A stretch of DNA of 64,000 nt from Girardia tigrina (Eukaryota > Platyhelminthes > Tricladida > Dugesiidae): positions 3,123 through 67,122 of the forward strand of contig MQRK01242767.1 in NCBI GenBank assembly GCA_001938485.1. The letters are read 5' to 3'. Shown here piece after piece: positions 1-11,384 of this stretch; position 1 is the first letter of the stretch, and each line of letters opens with the position of its first letter. The notes beneath the pieces were generated by a model that did no database searches, was not told the DNA's origin, and worked only from the letters and a program-made list of their open reading frames with translations. A program made the position numbers and the translations under genes.

Positions 1-60
1 AAAAACGTCCCTTGGTTACCGTTACCCTGGGAACCATGACCTTGGTTACGTCACCAAGTG

Positions 61-380
61 AACCGGAACGGTTCCTAAGGTGATCGTGACCGTTGCTATG
101 GTGATCACGACCGTTGCTAAGATGATCGCGACCGTTGCTATGGTGATCGCGACCGTTGCTAAGGTGATCGCGACCGTTGCTAGGGAACCGTGGACCAATC
201 AGAAGTGTTTTTAGGTAATCGCGACCGTTGCTAGGGAACCGGGGGGCCAATCAGAAGCGTTGCTAAGGTGATCGCGACCGTTGCCATGGTAACCGTGACC
301 GTTGCTAGGGTGATCGCGACCGTTGCCATGGCAACCCCGCGTGGTAACTGGTTACGTAACCATGGCAACGGCCTACCCCC
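61..380. repeat. 20-bp minisatellite with X-box-like cores
   Basis: GC-rich tandem array in otherwise AT-rich DNA. The unit is about 20 bp, read as GGTGATCGCGACCGTTGCTA, repeated with variation from about 80 to 335. Two units are interrupted by the same CCAATCAGAAG block (CCAATCAG at 195-202 and 247-254). Two units carry GTTGCCATGGTAAC (280-293) and GTTGCCATGGCAAC (322-335); both fit the RFX X-box consensus GTNRCC-N(0-3)-RGYAAC, and the second is a perfect palindrome. Open frames across it are by-products of the repeat. It could be a promoter-like array or simply a satellite whose unit resembles an X-box; nothing here decides. Confidence 0.75.
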
Positions 381-572
381 CCCGGGGGGGGTCTGCCGGA
401 GAATCCCCATTTTTCCCCTACTGTTATTTAGCACAAATCTTTGGATCTTAAGACCAACATATCAACTGCACTCTTCAACTTTATTGACAGTGAATAAACG
501 ATGTACTGATGGCGTATTGGTTCAATAATCTCTATCTTCACTTACTGCACTCATTCTTTTAAAATATCATTT

Positions 573-611
573 GTTCTGACAATGACCGCTAAAACATCAA
601 AATTAATAAAA
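573..611 (+). ncRNA. Decayed hammerhead ribozyme of a Penelope-like tail
   Basis: GTT, CTGACAA, a weakened stem II, then CAAAATTAAT and AAA. It matches the copy at 44886-44924 base for base apart from substitutions in the core and stem II. It therefore looks like a dead copy of the same Penelope-like 3' end. Confidence 0.5.
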
Positions 612-619
612 AAATATCT

Positions 620-1130
620 AATAATTGTAATTCTCATTGATGAATGATTTCATTTGTAATGAATTACAATTCTTTTCAAATCCATTTATATAAATATTGA
701 CACATTAAAAGATTAAGAGACTTTCCGTAAACTCCGTCGTGTTATTGAGTCAAGCAAATCAAAATTTTGTATGAATTATAATTTAATGTTATTAAAATTC
801 CTGGCCCTAGGGGCAGCGAGGGTTGGTAAGTCAATTATTTTCGAGTATCTGAGACCATAATTTTCTGTCAATTATCATACGATCCTAATTAATTTGCTAT
901 GGAACTACTTTGCTCCAAATGAGCTGTAAAGTAAATTTATTTTATTTATGTCATGGTCTTTTTTCCGCTTTCTCTGTTCGATTATTATTTCACAAGCGGT
1001 TGCAGATAAGCGAAAATTCTAATTCCATTCTTATGAGCTCTGTCGAGAAAACAGAGGAGAGCTATCTCGGCGGAATCTGATTTTTGGTCAGACATTTGTA
1101 GAAATAATTTCTCATATTTGTTATCAGATT
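620..1130. other. No gene recognised
   Basis: AT-rich stretch with short GC-richer patches (about 800-830 and 1020-1080). No open frame, repeat end or RNA could be assigned. Confidence 0.5.
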
Positions 1131-1680
1131 TCAGTAAATTTTAAAGAAGAGTGTCGTGATATAAATATATTAGACACAACTATAATAATTGAAGGCGGAG
1201 TGGTAAAAGAGAAGCTTTTCTTTGACAAAGGTAGAAGGGCTGATGAACTTTCGTTCTAAAAGAACTGATTGAAGTAATTAAAAATGAAATTAAAAATTTT
1301 GATGTATAAAATTAATTTAAATGAGATAAAGTAATGGCAAGAAAGATAAACGAATCGTCACATCCGTACCAGAATAGCAGAATATAATCAATTAAGTTAA
1401 AATAGCTCGATTATGGATTATATTTTGAAGTGTCATGTAAAGGAAAATTAAGTTTTGATAATTAAGTTTTTGAAACCTAGTTTATACGTGTAAAATGATT
1501 CATCCAATCATATTAAAGTATTTTAACATAAGACGTAAATTATATAATGGTCTTCTAATTATATACACAATCGCAGTTGATTTAAATGCAGAACTGAGTA
1601 TGCCAAGAAGGCGAAACATATTTTCTATAGATAAACATTCAAAATGGTGTTATTGTCTTTATTATCACATTTGCCATTAA
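1130..1680 (+). mobile_element. Penelope-like element remnant
   Basis: The tail at 1495-1680 aligns by eye with the 3' end of the element at 20004-22538: CATCCAATCATATTA, then a CAGAACTGAG block, GCGAAACAT and AAAATGGTGTTATT occur in the same order and spacing. Upstream, 1133-1253 reads as a short RT-like piece with ILDTTIIIEGG, similar to the segment after the catalytic motif in Penelope-like RTs; this part is weaker. The copy is heavily decayed and cannot encode an enzyme. Confidence 0.5.
1591..1625 (+). ncRNA. Hammerhead-like motif, altered core
   Basis: GAA + CTGAGTA + T + GCC-loop-GGC + GAAA + CATAT + T + TTC. Stem I (GAA/TTC), the extra T, stem II and the palindrome-like stem III are still visible. 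The core has one change from CTGANGA, so cleavage is doubtful. Confidence 0.5.
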
Positions 1681-1859
1681 TTGATCAAAATGTCGAATTA
1701 AAAAAGTTGTAAAAGGTTTCCTTGAAATTTTAACAGAAAACTAAGCTAACTAAATTTTAAGAAGTTATTTCTATATAACCAAATATTAAATATTACATAG
1801 GTTTATTATTATTTATTTAAAAAGTTTGATCCTTTGATGTGCTGATTTCCGGATCGTAC

Positions 1860-2335
1860 TGTGGATACCATCACCTTTTCAATGTGCTGGAAATTCTCAC
1901 TCGGCCGGACGGATCAGCCGGTCTGATGCCGACCAGAATTTGATTGCATCCGGCTGGTATCGATCGGTGCACAGTTGAGTTATTGTCCCCATCCGGTACG
2001 CGTAGCTCTCCGTACCGCGTCCCCGTTCTTGCGACCGCTGATGGTGCTCGATGTAGTGGTTGGTTGTCTCGGTTCGCCGACCCGTTGCCCAGATGTGCCT
2101 TTGAGGTGGTCATGAGGATCCGCCGTGCGTCGTCGAATGGCGTGTGGCGATGGCGCACGAGATTCGATCGATCGGGATCGCCGTTGAGTAGGATGGTTTG
2201 AGACATGCTCGTGAGCTTCCACGGTGTAGTACAGTTTGGCCGCGGGGTTGAAATCAGTGAGAGTGAACGATGTTCAGCTGACTTGATTCGCCTCTGAACG
2301 ACACCTCTACGTGAGCGAGACATGATGATCGGTGC
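1860..2335 (-). other. GC-rich island with overlapping open frames
   Basis: About 475 bp of markedly higher GC than its surroundings, containing many CG dinucleotides. The longest frame (minus, 1871-2323, 150 codons, starting MSRSRRGVVQRR) is matched by long frames on the plus strand (1944-2201) and in another minus frame (1980-2222), so openness alone is not evidence of coding. No domain is recognised. No tandem or inverted repeats bound it. It could be a host exon, a fragment of a GC-rich element or foreign DNA. Confidence 0.3.
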
Positions 2336-2339
2336 GGGG

Positions 2340-3040
2340 TGAACAACAGGGAAAATATTATTGTAAATGGAAAAGATTCACCCACTATAATAATATTTAT
2401 TCACATAACATCCGCCATTGTACATTGTTCATAACTGAATTTTTATATTGTGCAAATTTTCAATGTAATTTAAACAACCATAATTAGTTCATAATAATAA
2501 TTTCGAATTTTAATTTTTTTCTCAGTAAAATTTTTTTGTCAAAAACTTTGCGAGCACCACATCCATAAATATCGAAAAACAAAAACACAAAGAATTTTGT
2601 TTTATAATAATTATTTTTTTTAAATTTAAAATTCTTAAAATATTATATTTTTTATTTCTGATACTAAATTATTTTTCTTGGACATAACAATTGTTTTCTT
2701 CAAATGCAAAATCACGCTAATTGTGCAAAACTTACAAGATTCTCAAATTTGTTTTCTTGATTTTGTTTGAAACATACGATACTTTTATTATGTTTTTATT
2801 TTTAGTTTAATAAAATACTAGAAAGTTTATAGGCGGTAAGCCGCCCGTGGAAAAAAACTTCTAAAGATTTAGTAATTTAGTAAGTTTTTCACACTTCATT
2901 TGAAAGTTTGCAATAAAAACTCACTCAATTACTTTTAAATTTTTTATTTAATAAGTAATAATTTATAATTTTCTTATAATTTTCTTACTTATATCCACAC
3001 GGAGTTTGATTTATTATGATTTATTATTATTTATTAGGAT
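2340..3040. other. AT-rich spacer
   Basis: Homopolymer-rich AT sequence; no coding, RNA or repeat-end signal seen. Confidence 0.5.
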
Positions 3041-5052
3041 TTAATAGGATGTATTTTGAATGAATGGAGAACAGTGGAAAATAAAAAAAGAACACCAAGA
3101 CCACAGAACAAGAAATTCATAGAACAAGAAACAAGAAAAAAATTTAAAGTTCGAAAAATTACCTGTTGGGCATGCAGCGAAGAAGAGCATGTTAGAAGAA
3201 AGTGCCCAAACGTGAAATGTAGTCATTGTAATAGAAAAGGGCATTAAGAACACAGTGTTATGAAAACCCTAATAGATTTAGGGAGCGTGATCAATGGAAA
3301 AGGGATAATGGAAATAATCGATGGAACAACAGGCAAAATTACTCGAATCAACGGTATAGAGAACGGCCAACATACACAAATAGGAAATACCCAGTAGTAG
3401 AAGTGGACGAACTAAATGATGAATTGTACATAAGAGAAGACTCTAGAAAAGAGGACTATTCTGAAGGAACGTATATAAGAGAAGATGGCAAAAGACTGGA
3501 ATATCCCGTAGGTAACAGAAAATTAAGAAATGATTAGGGAAACGAGGATGCACGATCACAGGAAGAAGTGATCAGTGTGCTACAATAGGAACTCAATGTA
3601 TGTGTATGATTGATTGTATGTATGAATGTGTTTGTGATTGTATGCTTGATGATGTGCTTGAAAATATTCCTCTGGAGATGTGTAGATTGGATAATGAACC
3701 TGAAGAAGATGAGGAAATATGTGCTAATATGGATATAGAAAATGAGAATAAAATAAAAAATAATGCTGAAGATGTATTGATATTACCGAAGTTTAACATA
3801 AAATATAAAGAATTAAAAGGTAGACCAAGTATAGAGTTCCGAATAAAGAATAAACATGTCAAATGCCTGTTAGATACAGGAGCTCGAGTCAACGTTATTA
3901 AAGTAGAGATAATTAAAGATATGAAAGTTGTCAAGATCAAAGAAACTAAAAGACGAATACATTGTGCGAATGATTCAGAACTTATAAACTATGGTATTGT
4001 TCAACTTAAATTGATAATTGAAAGAATGCAGAAAACAGTGGATTTCTTTGTGGTCAAAGATTTAGATCCAGAAATGATAGCAGGAATAGATTTCTTGGAC
4101 AAATTCAGGATTAACTTAAAGAGAGAACCATCAAATACTAATGAGTTACTGGTAATACGAGACAATCCATCAGACGAGGATAGACTGAGGAGAATAAAAT
4201 AGCTGTTTGCAAACAAAATTGACAACCAACTAATGGAAATTTTAACAGTATTTAAATCAATATTTATGACCGACAAATGGGATATTGGAAGGACGTCACT
4301 GATCAAACACAAGATCGAAACGCATGGAGAACCGTTTTTAGTGAAACCTTATCGACAACCAAAACATTTCGAGGAAAAACTTGACGATATTATTCAAAAT
4401 TATGAAGAAAACGATATTATAGAGAAATGCAGTTCACAGTGGAATTTCCCTCTAGTTTGTGTTTGGAAAAAGGAGAAACAGGACATTTGAGTGTGTGTAG
4501 ATTTTCGACAATTGAATAAAATCACCGTTAGACCTGCATTCCCAATGCCGAATGTTGAGGAAATGTTGAATACACTAAACGGAGCGAAGTATTTTAGTAC
4601 AATCGATTTAGGAAACACATACCATCAAGTGGAACTTGAAGATGGATCAAAAGTCAAAACAGCATTTTCAACAATGGATGGCAATCTGCTTCAAAAGAAT
4701 GACATTTGCAATTGCAGCAGCACCAGCAACGTTTCAAGAACTGATGGTAAGAGTTTTGGGTGAATTAAATTGGAAAGAGGCAGTTGTGTATTTAGACGAT
4801 ATATTAATTTTCGCAAAAGACAAGGAAGAACACCTCAAACGAATTGAACACGTATTTAGTAAAATAAAGCAATCGGATCTGAGAATTAATTCAGATAAAT
4901 GTAACTTTTTGATTGAAAAGACAAAGATTTTGGAATATGTGATCACCAGAGATGGCATAGAAACAGATCAGACAAAGATCGATGCGATTTGCAAGTTTCA
5001 GAATCCTTCATGTGTAGAACATTTGAGAAGCTTTTTAGGTTTAACGAACTAA
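3041..5052 (+). mobile_element. Ty3/Gypsy LTR retrotransposon fossil (gag end to RT)
   Basis: Broken internal piece of a Ty3/Gypsy element without LTRs. Parts in order: gag nucleocapsid with a CCHC-type knuckle (3056-3250); a basic linker ending in the family block GNEDARSQ; a Cys-rich lead (CMYECVCDC) and an aspartic protease with LLDTGARVNVIK (3600-4202); the start of the reverse transcriptase (4233-5052) with a VYLDDILIF active-site block. The same order and wording recur at 33131-35244, 49217-51225 and 58860-60605, so these are one family. RNase H and integrase are absent. Several breaks; an old copy. Confidence 0.85.
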
Positions 5053-6250
5053 CGAAATTTTAATATTAAAAATTTAAATAAAGTAAATAGTTTTTAACTC
5101 AGTTTTAAATTAAATAAATGTTCTTTCTTTACATAAAATCATTTTTTTAATAAAATTAATATGTAGATAAATTAATATTACTAAAATTAAAAATAAAACT
5201 AACTTTAAAAATAAAATCTGAAAATAATGAAAATTTGTTTGAATAATTGTTTATTAAAAAACATTAACTAAAATTCATCAATTTAGAACGATGTCGAATT
5301 ACGAAAGCTTTGCTGAGAATTGTCCAAAAGACAATTCTAATTGTTTTGAAAATAAAAGTTCGAAAAGCCATGTTGGTGTTCTTAATAGCATAAATAGAAA
5401 AATTAATGAAAGCAAAGAGCAACAAAGAGAACTGCTGCTGGCGTTGCAGAAATGGAAAGAAGAATGTGCTAAGCTGAATGACGAATTGACAAAGAGGAAA
5501 ACCGAATTTGAGAACTACAGAAAACATTCAGTTCATCTATCAATTCATAAACCGGTTGTGGATAAATATTTGTTAGGACAACAAAGAATAAAGTCTTTAT
5601 AAAACGAGATCACTGAGATGAGTATTCGGCAAAATATGTCCAGCTACTAAAAGAAGGTGATCGAAAAAGTCTCAGAAGAGCAACCGGAGTTAATTATAGA
5701 CACAGCAAACAAAATTGGGTCAAATTTGGAAAAAAAACTATGGTGACGAACCTAAACATTTATGGGTCAATTATGAAAGAGTATATAGCATCATCTTCCT
5801 CTGGGGTGCTCAGCAAATCCTAGAAGCGGTGTCAGCAGAGGAAGCATAGAGCTCAAATGTTTCAACAGGCCAAGAGGGAGCTGCAAGCTGTTTTTAAAAC
5901 CAGTCGTATTGAGGTTGACGTCCATGATGGAAAGACTGTAATCAGAAATGACACCAGTCAAAGAGAGTCTTCTGATTTTGATACCTCTAATCAAATTTCG
6001 TTGTTTTTCCCAACAAATAATTTCCAAGAGACTATATAACAACAAGAATGACTAAACCTAAAGTCAAAACTTGAAATTCAGAAGGAGAATCGTGACTGCC
6101 TACAGTTCCGCTCTATCACAACTGGTAAAGGTGAAGAGTTTGTAAATCTATCAGATTTGGATGACTAAGGACGATGGGTGTATTGCTTTTCATTAGCATT
6201 TTCTTTTTTTCTTGTTATATTTTAATAAAACAATGTCTACATATAATTTG
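5053..6250 (+). mobile_element. Gypsy 5' end joined to coiled-coil, host-like sequence
   Basis: The AT-rich start resembles an LTR end. At 5291 a gag-type start (MSNYESFAENCPKDN) matches the other family leaders, such as the one at 54280. What follows is not the family's gag: the frame to 5602 is rich in K, E and L (KWKEECAKLNDELTKRKTEF) and reads as a coiled coil. A further frame (5857-6039) and its downstream sequence, ending in the acidic VNLSDLDD, precede an AATAAA near 6222. That layout looks like the 3' end of a cellular mRNA. It is broken. The protein is not recognised. A host transcript captured by, or inserted beside, the element is an inference. Confidence 0.45.
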
Positions 6251-7080
6251 TTCATGTTCTTTTAGCTTTAATCTCTGTTATGAAAATGATAAAATCATGA
6301 TAAGAAACATAATAATCAAATCAAAAAGAAACATGTTGATGAAAAAATAAGATAATCATTAATTAAATAGAAGTAGCATAAGTCAATTTTCTTAGACCTA
6401 ATATATTTAAATATAATTTAGAACCCAATAGGTACTACTTCAACTTCACTGGCGAGATCAAAGGACCAGATGGGGTTTATTAGGGTACGATATGGATCTC
6501 TAATAAATGTGAGTTAAGGACACTTTCCAAAGAGACATATCCAAATAATATGTTGGGTCCAATGGTGAATTCTCACAGTACAATAATTAATAAAATTAAA
6601 ATAATAATATAAAACCCAACATGTGGAACGCCGAAATTGTATTATTCATTTCAAATATTCATTATTTTGGGAACATAAAATGACCCTCATTATAGCCTCA
6701 ATTTATGATTGGAAAATGAAAAACTTTTGACCGGAAAATCCGGATCAGTAGATATATTTTAATAAAGAAAAAAATAGAGTAATCACTAAAAGTTTTTAAA
6801 ATAAGAATTTTAAATAAATAATTAGCAAAATAAATTTTGTAATGTAAATTTATGATAAAAAGGCTACTACGAAATTATTTTTAAAAAATTTTAAATTATA
6901 TTAATAGTTTTAAAAAATAATTTGAAAATAAGTGTTTTGTATAAATTTAATAAATTAATTTTATTTGTCATTAAAATATATTTTATAAATAAATTTTAAA
7001 AATAAAGTTTGATTAAACAAAAATTTCAAAAAAATGTTAGGATATAATGAAGTGAATTGATAAAAATTAAAACTAGGATA
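6250..7080. other. AT-rich spacer
   Basis: No gene recognised. The stretch 6900-7080 is almost pure A/T. A short GC-richer patch at 6430-6560 has no identifiable feature. Confidence 0.5.
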
Positions 7081-7330
7081 ATAATTTAAACGAAATTAAT
7101 TAATGATTTGACGATATGGAAAATTTAGTTAACGAAAATTTGCTTGAAAATCTGTGTTTGTTACATTAATAAATTTTTGTGTTGAATATGAATTGCGAAC
7201 TTACTGATAATGAAAATCGCTTAAACGCCACTAACAGTTGTTTTAATATTTCAAATCGTTTTTTGTGTGAGTTTGAATTTTAAATGCCTAAAAATTGAAT
7301 AAAAATTTATTCCTTATGAATAATAAATTT
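7080..7330 (+). mobile_element. Gypsy-family leader and gag start stub
   Basis: AT-rich LTR-like end followed by a gag-type start near 7190 (reading CELTDNENRLN), similar in layout and wording to the stub near 22705. Nothing of pol follows. A broken fragment. Confidence 0.4.
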
Positions 7331-7719
7331 AAAAAATTTGAATTAAGTTATTTTGTTTATTTTAAGGTTTTCGGATCAACCACTTGAACTTATAATAGAT
7401 TTCAGACTTTAAACAGACAAGGAGCACCTCTGTTGTTAAGTACGTGTCCTTTCTTGTTACAGTGGTTGCACTTGATATTTAGACATTATTTAATCACATG
7501 TTCTTGATTGTGCAACGCTCAAAAAATAGTTCTTCTGGCCTTGAAATTTCTTCTCATTTCTATTCTTATTCCTGGCTCTTTTTATGGTCCATAGATTCAT
7601 TATCTTATTTTGAACTGTCCATCATTCAGTATCTTTCTTTGTTGTGTCGTCCATCCATGTACATCTACTTTTTAAATTGAATTGGTATATTTTATCCTAT
7701 TAAACTTTCGATATCTTTG

Positions 7720-9372
7720 GCTTTCGAGACACTTCTACACTTCTTTATCATTCAATTAACGTTCAAAGCCTTGAATTTCATCATACAAATTGTGAATAAA
7801 CTGTCCTTTGCCTTGAAATTACACATTAAGATCATTGAAATGCTGAGTCATGTCGATAAGAAACCCAAAATCGCACATCCATTCTTTATTACTGAAATGA
7901 GGAAAGGCATAGCCCGTCATATCTAAGAACAATGGTCTTTCGTTTCTTAGGTTGTATACTTTTTTAGCATTGTACCTCTAAGCCAAAGTACTTCGATATT
8001 AAAAATCACGTCGCCATTTTCAATTTTAAAATTTTTCTAGAACTTTATAAATTCACGGTGATGTAACGCTCGCGACTTTATAAAATTGATTGTTTTATGA
8101 ATTGGTACTGTCACATTTGACAAACTCAATCTTTTTGCACAAAAACTTTCCTGGTGAATTTTGCAGTGTTTAATGAGTATTTACCTTCCAGTGACCTTCT
8201 TAACCTTCATCCGTCCCTCAAATCGACTGTACACTTCGGGCCGAAAAAGACCTGAGGGACGGATGAAGGTTAATGTCTTGAAAAAACATTCCTGATACAG
8301 CAATCTCAATGCTTGACATTTCTTGTGTTCCATATGTCGATATACCAATAATCTTTTTTAATAAAATTGGAATTTTTTCCAACACAGACTTTAGTTCATC
8401 GTATAGGTATTTGCTGGTTGTAGACCCTTGCATTAAAATTCTTGCATTAATTCTCATCAAGTGCCAAAGCACAATTTTCGAATTTATCAATGCGTTCACG
8501 AAGCATTGTTGCCATGTTCTCGGACAAGTATTCGATTTGCCTTGCAATGGCGAATGTTGATAAACTTATATTTGAAGTAATATTTATTTAATCAGGAAAG
8601 ACTATTCCTGCAACAGCAGTCAGATATTCGTTTATCATCTCTCCACCTGCTAAGGGTTTCATTTTCTAACAGTATTTGTCTGACAAAAAAACTAGTCTTT
8701 CCTGTGCAATTTTATACAATAGCTTGTTGTTTTCCCAATTTTTTTCTCCATTTCATTAAACTTATCTCTCCGGAGTTTTCCTGTTAAGTTTTGTATTTTT
8801 GTTCATGTATCTTATTTTTTCTGTTTTACTTTTTTAATGTTTACGCAGTCTCTGAGCATTTTAAGCATACAACTTTATCTGTACCGAAAGTTAAAAATAA
8901 TCAAATTTCCACTTTTCTTGGAAATACCTGTGCTCATCAGCAACCTTCCATTTTTTGCTTTCCTTTTCCAAGGTGCTATTATGGATTAAAAATTTGAAAG
9001 TTAAAAAAAATTGTAGGAAAGCATAATTTTGCAAAAAAAAACTAATATTATTTTTTTTACAATAATATTGCAATGTTGCCTTTCAAGAAACACAAGAACT
9101 GCTATAGTTGCCAGTTAACATTTTACCAGCCTGACTGATTGCGTGAAAGAAGCAAACACAAACAAGTACAAAAGCGACGCGTTCGTATTGCATGTTTGAA
9201 CAAGTTGACGACGAGGGAATAACTCGTCACAAAAATTGTTTTGGTTTAGTATGTACTACCTTTTATTATAATTTATCCTATAACAATATATTGGTGGGAG
9301 AAAGTCTTTAAAATGAATTCAAATTCAAAAATGCTTGTAACTGGCCCGCGGCCCATGTGTTACTCACCCCTG
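7720..9372 (-). pseudogene. hAT transposase relic (GTF2IRD2/ZBED-like lineage)
   Basis: A plain DNA transposon. The plus strand ends in CACCCCTG at 9365-9372, so on the minus strand the element opens CAGGGGTGAGTAAC, a typical hAT terminus. The N-terminal block SKKWKVADEHRYFQEKW lies at about 8920-8990, a DNA-binding finger region in this lineage. Then come IARQIEYLSENM...LALDE (near 8460-8560) and the later block FINSRALHHREF...NGDV...VLWLRG (near 7970-8100). Many stops and frameshifts; the far end could not be found, so it is truncated or rearranged on the left. Family relatives include vertebrate GTF2IRD2-type domesticated genes. Non-functional. Confidence 0.65.
8200..8273. mobile_element. 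74-bp TTAA-flanked palindromic MITE (piggyBac-like)
   Basis: TTAA followed by CCTTCATCCGTCCCTCA, 32 unique bases, then the exact inverse TGAGGGACGGATGAAGG and TTAA. The inverted repeats are perfect. The TTAA duplication and CC start fit a piggyBac-type miniature element, but its tiny size leaves a transcribed hairpin as an alternative. It sits inside the hAT relic, so it is younger. Confidence 0.6.
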
Positions 9373-9739
9373 TGTTGGGATATACCAGTCGTGATAACTC
9401 TTTTCCATATTGTTTTCTATTATTTTCCTAACTAGTTCTTCTTCATACGTATGATTGAGGGGACATTTGACGGAAATTTCTTCACAACAAGTTTCCTCAT
9501 TTTCTAAAGAATGTTCTTTTCTTTGGTGTTGTCTGCTTTCATATTTGTTTCCCAGATTTCTTCTTGAACTAAAACAAGTAAGAGTCTCCTTACTTCCGTG
9601 AATCTCATGCTATTGATATATCTACTATAGCTCATAAGTAATGCATATATGATTTTCAACATTTTTATAAATGTCCCAATGTAAACTGTAACGAGGATAA
9701 CACTTGACAAACTTTTATCATTTGAAATCGAACTCAAAT

Positions 9740-10016
9740 TAACTGATTTTAGAATAAATCATTTAAAAAAATTGTTTGAACAAATATTTCCAATTTACAC
9801 AATTAAATTCATTTTAATGATTTTATTTTAAAACTTAAAATTAATCTTAATAATAATTTCATCTAATATTTTACTTTTTTCAAAGATTTTTATTTAAGGA
9901 ACTTTTACTCAATCGGTTTTAAAAATTTAGTTTACACTTTTTTTATTTTAACACAATCAATAAGTTTTAATAATAAAAGTTGCTAAATATCTTTTGTTGC
10001 AATTTAAAATGTAAAT
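9740..10016. other. AT-rich spacer
   Basis: No feature seen up to the MULE target-site duplication. Confidence 0.4.
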
Positions 10017-10024
10017 CATACTCG

Positions 10025-10135
10025 GTGAGGCGACTTTACCGCGGCAACTTTACCGCGGCGACTTTACCACGGGCGAATTTACCGCGGACGACTTTACCGC
10101 GGACGTCTTTACCGCGGACGACTTTACCGCGGATT
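10025..10135 (+). repeat. Left terminal array of the MULE
   Basis: Seven head-to-tail units with core ACTTTACCGCGG; spacers alternate between GC, GGC, GGGCG and GGACG. Such arrays are plausible clustered transposase-binding sites. Inverse units form the right end. Confidence 0.75.
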
Positions 10136-10357
10136 TTTTCAGAAAAAAATATTAAAAATTTATAATATTAAATAATTAAATAAATTCAATTTTCTTAAAA
10201 TTTTTAATTAAGATATTTTTTGCCATTATTACCGAATAATACTTTATTAAAATATAATATTTATAATAAAATTTTCCATTTACGTTAATATACCTTTAAA
10301 AATATACCTTAAAATATTATAAATTTCTAAAAAAATTTTTCTCTCACTTTTTTCAGC

Positions 10358-11050
10358 ATGGATCTTCAATTCTTTACTTCAAAATCTGGAAATCCGTTTG
10401 GATTAAAGATTAAGAAAAAAAAATTAAAAACAATTAAGATTAAATTGTTTTTTTCATCTGAATCAATCAATTTGGAAAAAATAAAAGAAACATCAAATCT
10501 TCCAGATCTCTATTCAAACAATGATGAAATTAGAACCATTCTGAAATCAATAATGGCTATAGCGTTTGTTCCTGTGGATGATATTATCACTGCCTTTTTG
10601 ACTTTACTTGATCTTTCTAATGATTATCCAGAACTGGATGATGTCTTTGCATATTTTGAGGATACATATATTGGCCGTGGTCGTGGAGAACGAGGATTAC
10701 GTCCTTGATATTCAATTCAGTGTTGGAATGTATATGACCGCATTATTTCTCATCTACCAAGCACAAACAATGTAATAGAAAATTGGCATCGTGCGTTTCA
10801 AAATTCTATTGCTTGCAATCACCCAACTGTTTATAGTTTGATAAATCAATTTCGTACTGAACAAGATTTTGTTGAACTAATTTTGCAGCGCATTAAAATT
10901 CTCTTTAGAATAGAAGAATTCCCACAATTCTCATCGCAAATTTATGCCAAAGTAAGTGAGAGGATTGAACGTGTCGTTGAGCAATACAATAATTTACCAA
11001 TATTGGATTATCTTAGAGGCGTGGCTCATAATTTAAACTTTTTGGATTAA
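10358..11050 (+). pseudogene. MULE transposase, C-terminal fragment
   Basis: First frame 10358-10708 (116 codons) ends in the family block YFEDTYIGRGRGERGLRP. The sequence goes on in the same frame past one stop at 10706-10708: SIQCWNVYDRIISHLPSTNN, then VIENWHRAF and NHPTVYSLINQFRTEQDFVE, to the stop at 11048-11050. These are the last conserved blocks of MULE transposases: TYIG, then the WN..R....RTNN and EGWHR region. The catalytic DDE core is absent. The start at 10358 is simply the first ATG in the retained piece. Non-functional. Confidence 0.7.
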
Positions 11051-11384
11051 AGTATATATTTACTATTCCATTATTTTAATATATCAGTTTAATATTTTTG
11101 TATCTTTCTTCTATTTACATATCACATTTTTGGGGTGTTATTCATTTGTTCTAGAATGTTATTTGAATTTTTTTTTTAAATTAGGAATTTACTAATTTTT
11201 CGTATGTTCTTTGTTTATTTTTTACATTAATAAGAATAATTAAATGTCATGTCGATCTGTAATTTTTTATCCATTTATGTTTTAAAATTAAACCAGTGTA
11301 TGATTCATTGTTTTATCATAACATAATTAAAATTTTTATTCATATTTTTGATGAAATTGTTCACTTATTGACAATTTGTTGTAA
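11050..11384. other. Non-coding interior of the MULE
   Basis: AT-rich 3' part between the transposase fragment and the right array; nothing else seen. Confidence 0.4.

Larger units (their letters stand above)
7380..9740 (-). mobile_element. Gypsy gag fossil split by a hAT insertion
   Basis: Two minus-strand gag pieces flank the hAT relic at 7720-9372. Piece 9373-9740 is a gag segment (ELVRKIIENNMEKSYHD), and piece 7380-7690 is the basic linker and zinc knuckle (KCNHCNKKGH). The linker resembles that at 3056-3250. Broken and old; the hAT inserted later. Confidence 0.5.

Noticed and set aside
231-528. Open frames of 67 and 86 codons
   Set aside because: Translations are repeats of the 20-bp minisatellite (ATVAIT...), not protein.
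10021-10135. Short regular repeats resembling a CRISPR array
   Set aside because: Units are contiguous with no unique spacers, the inverse array lies at 11385-11438, and the DNA is eukaryotic; they are transposon ends.
9980-10165. 61-codon frame with RTTLPRT repeats
   Set aside because: Direct reading of the MULE terminal array.
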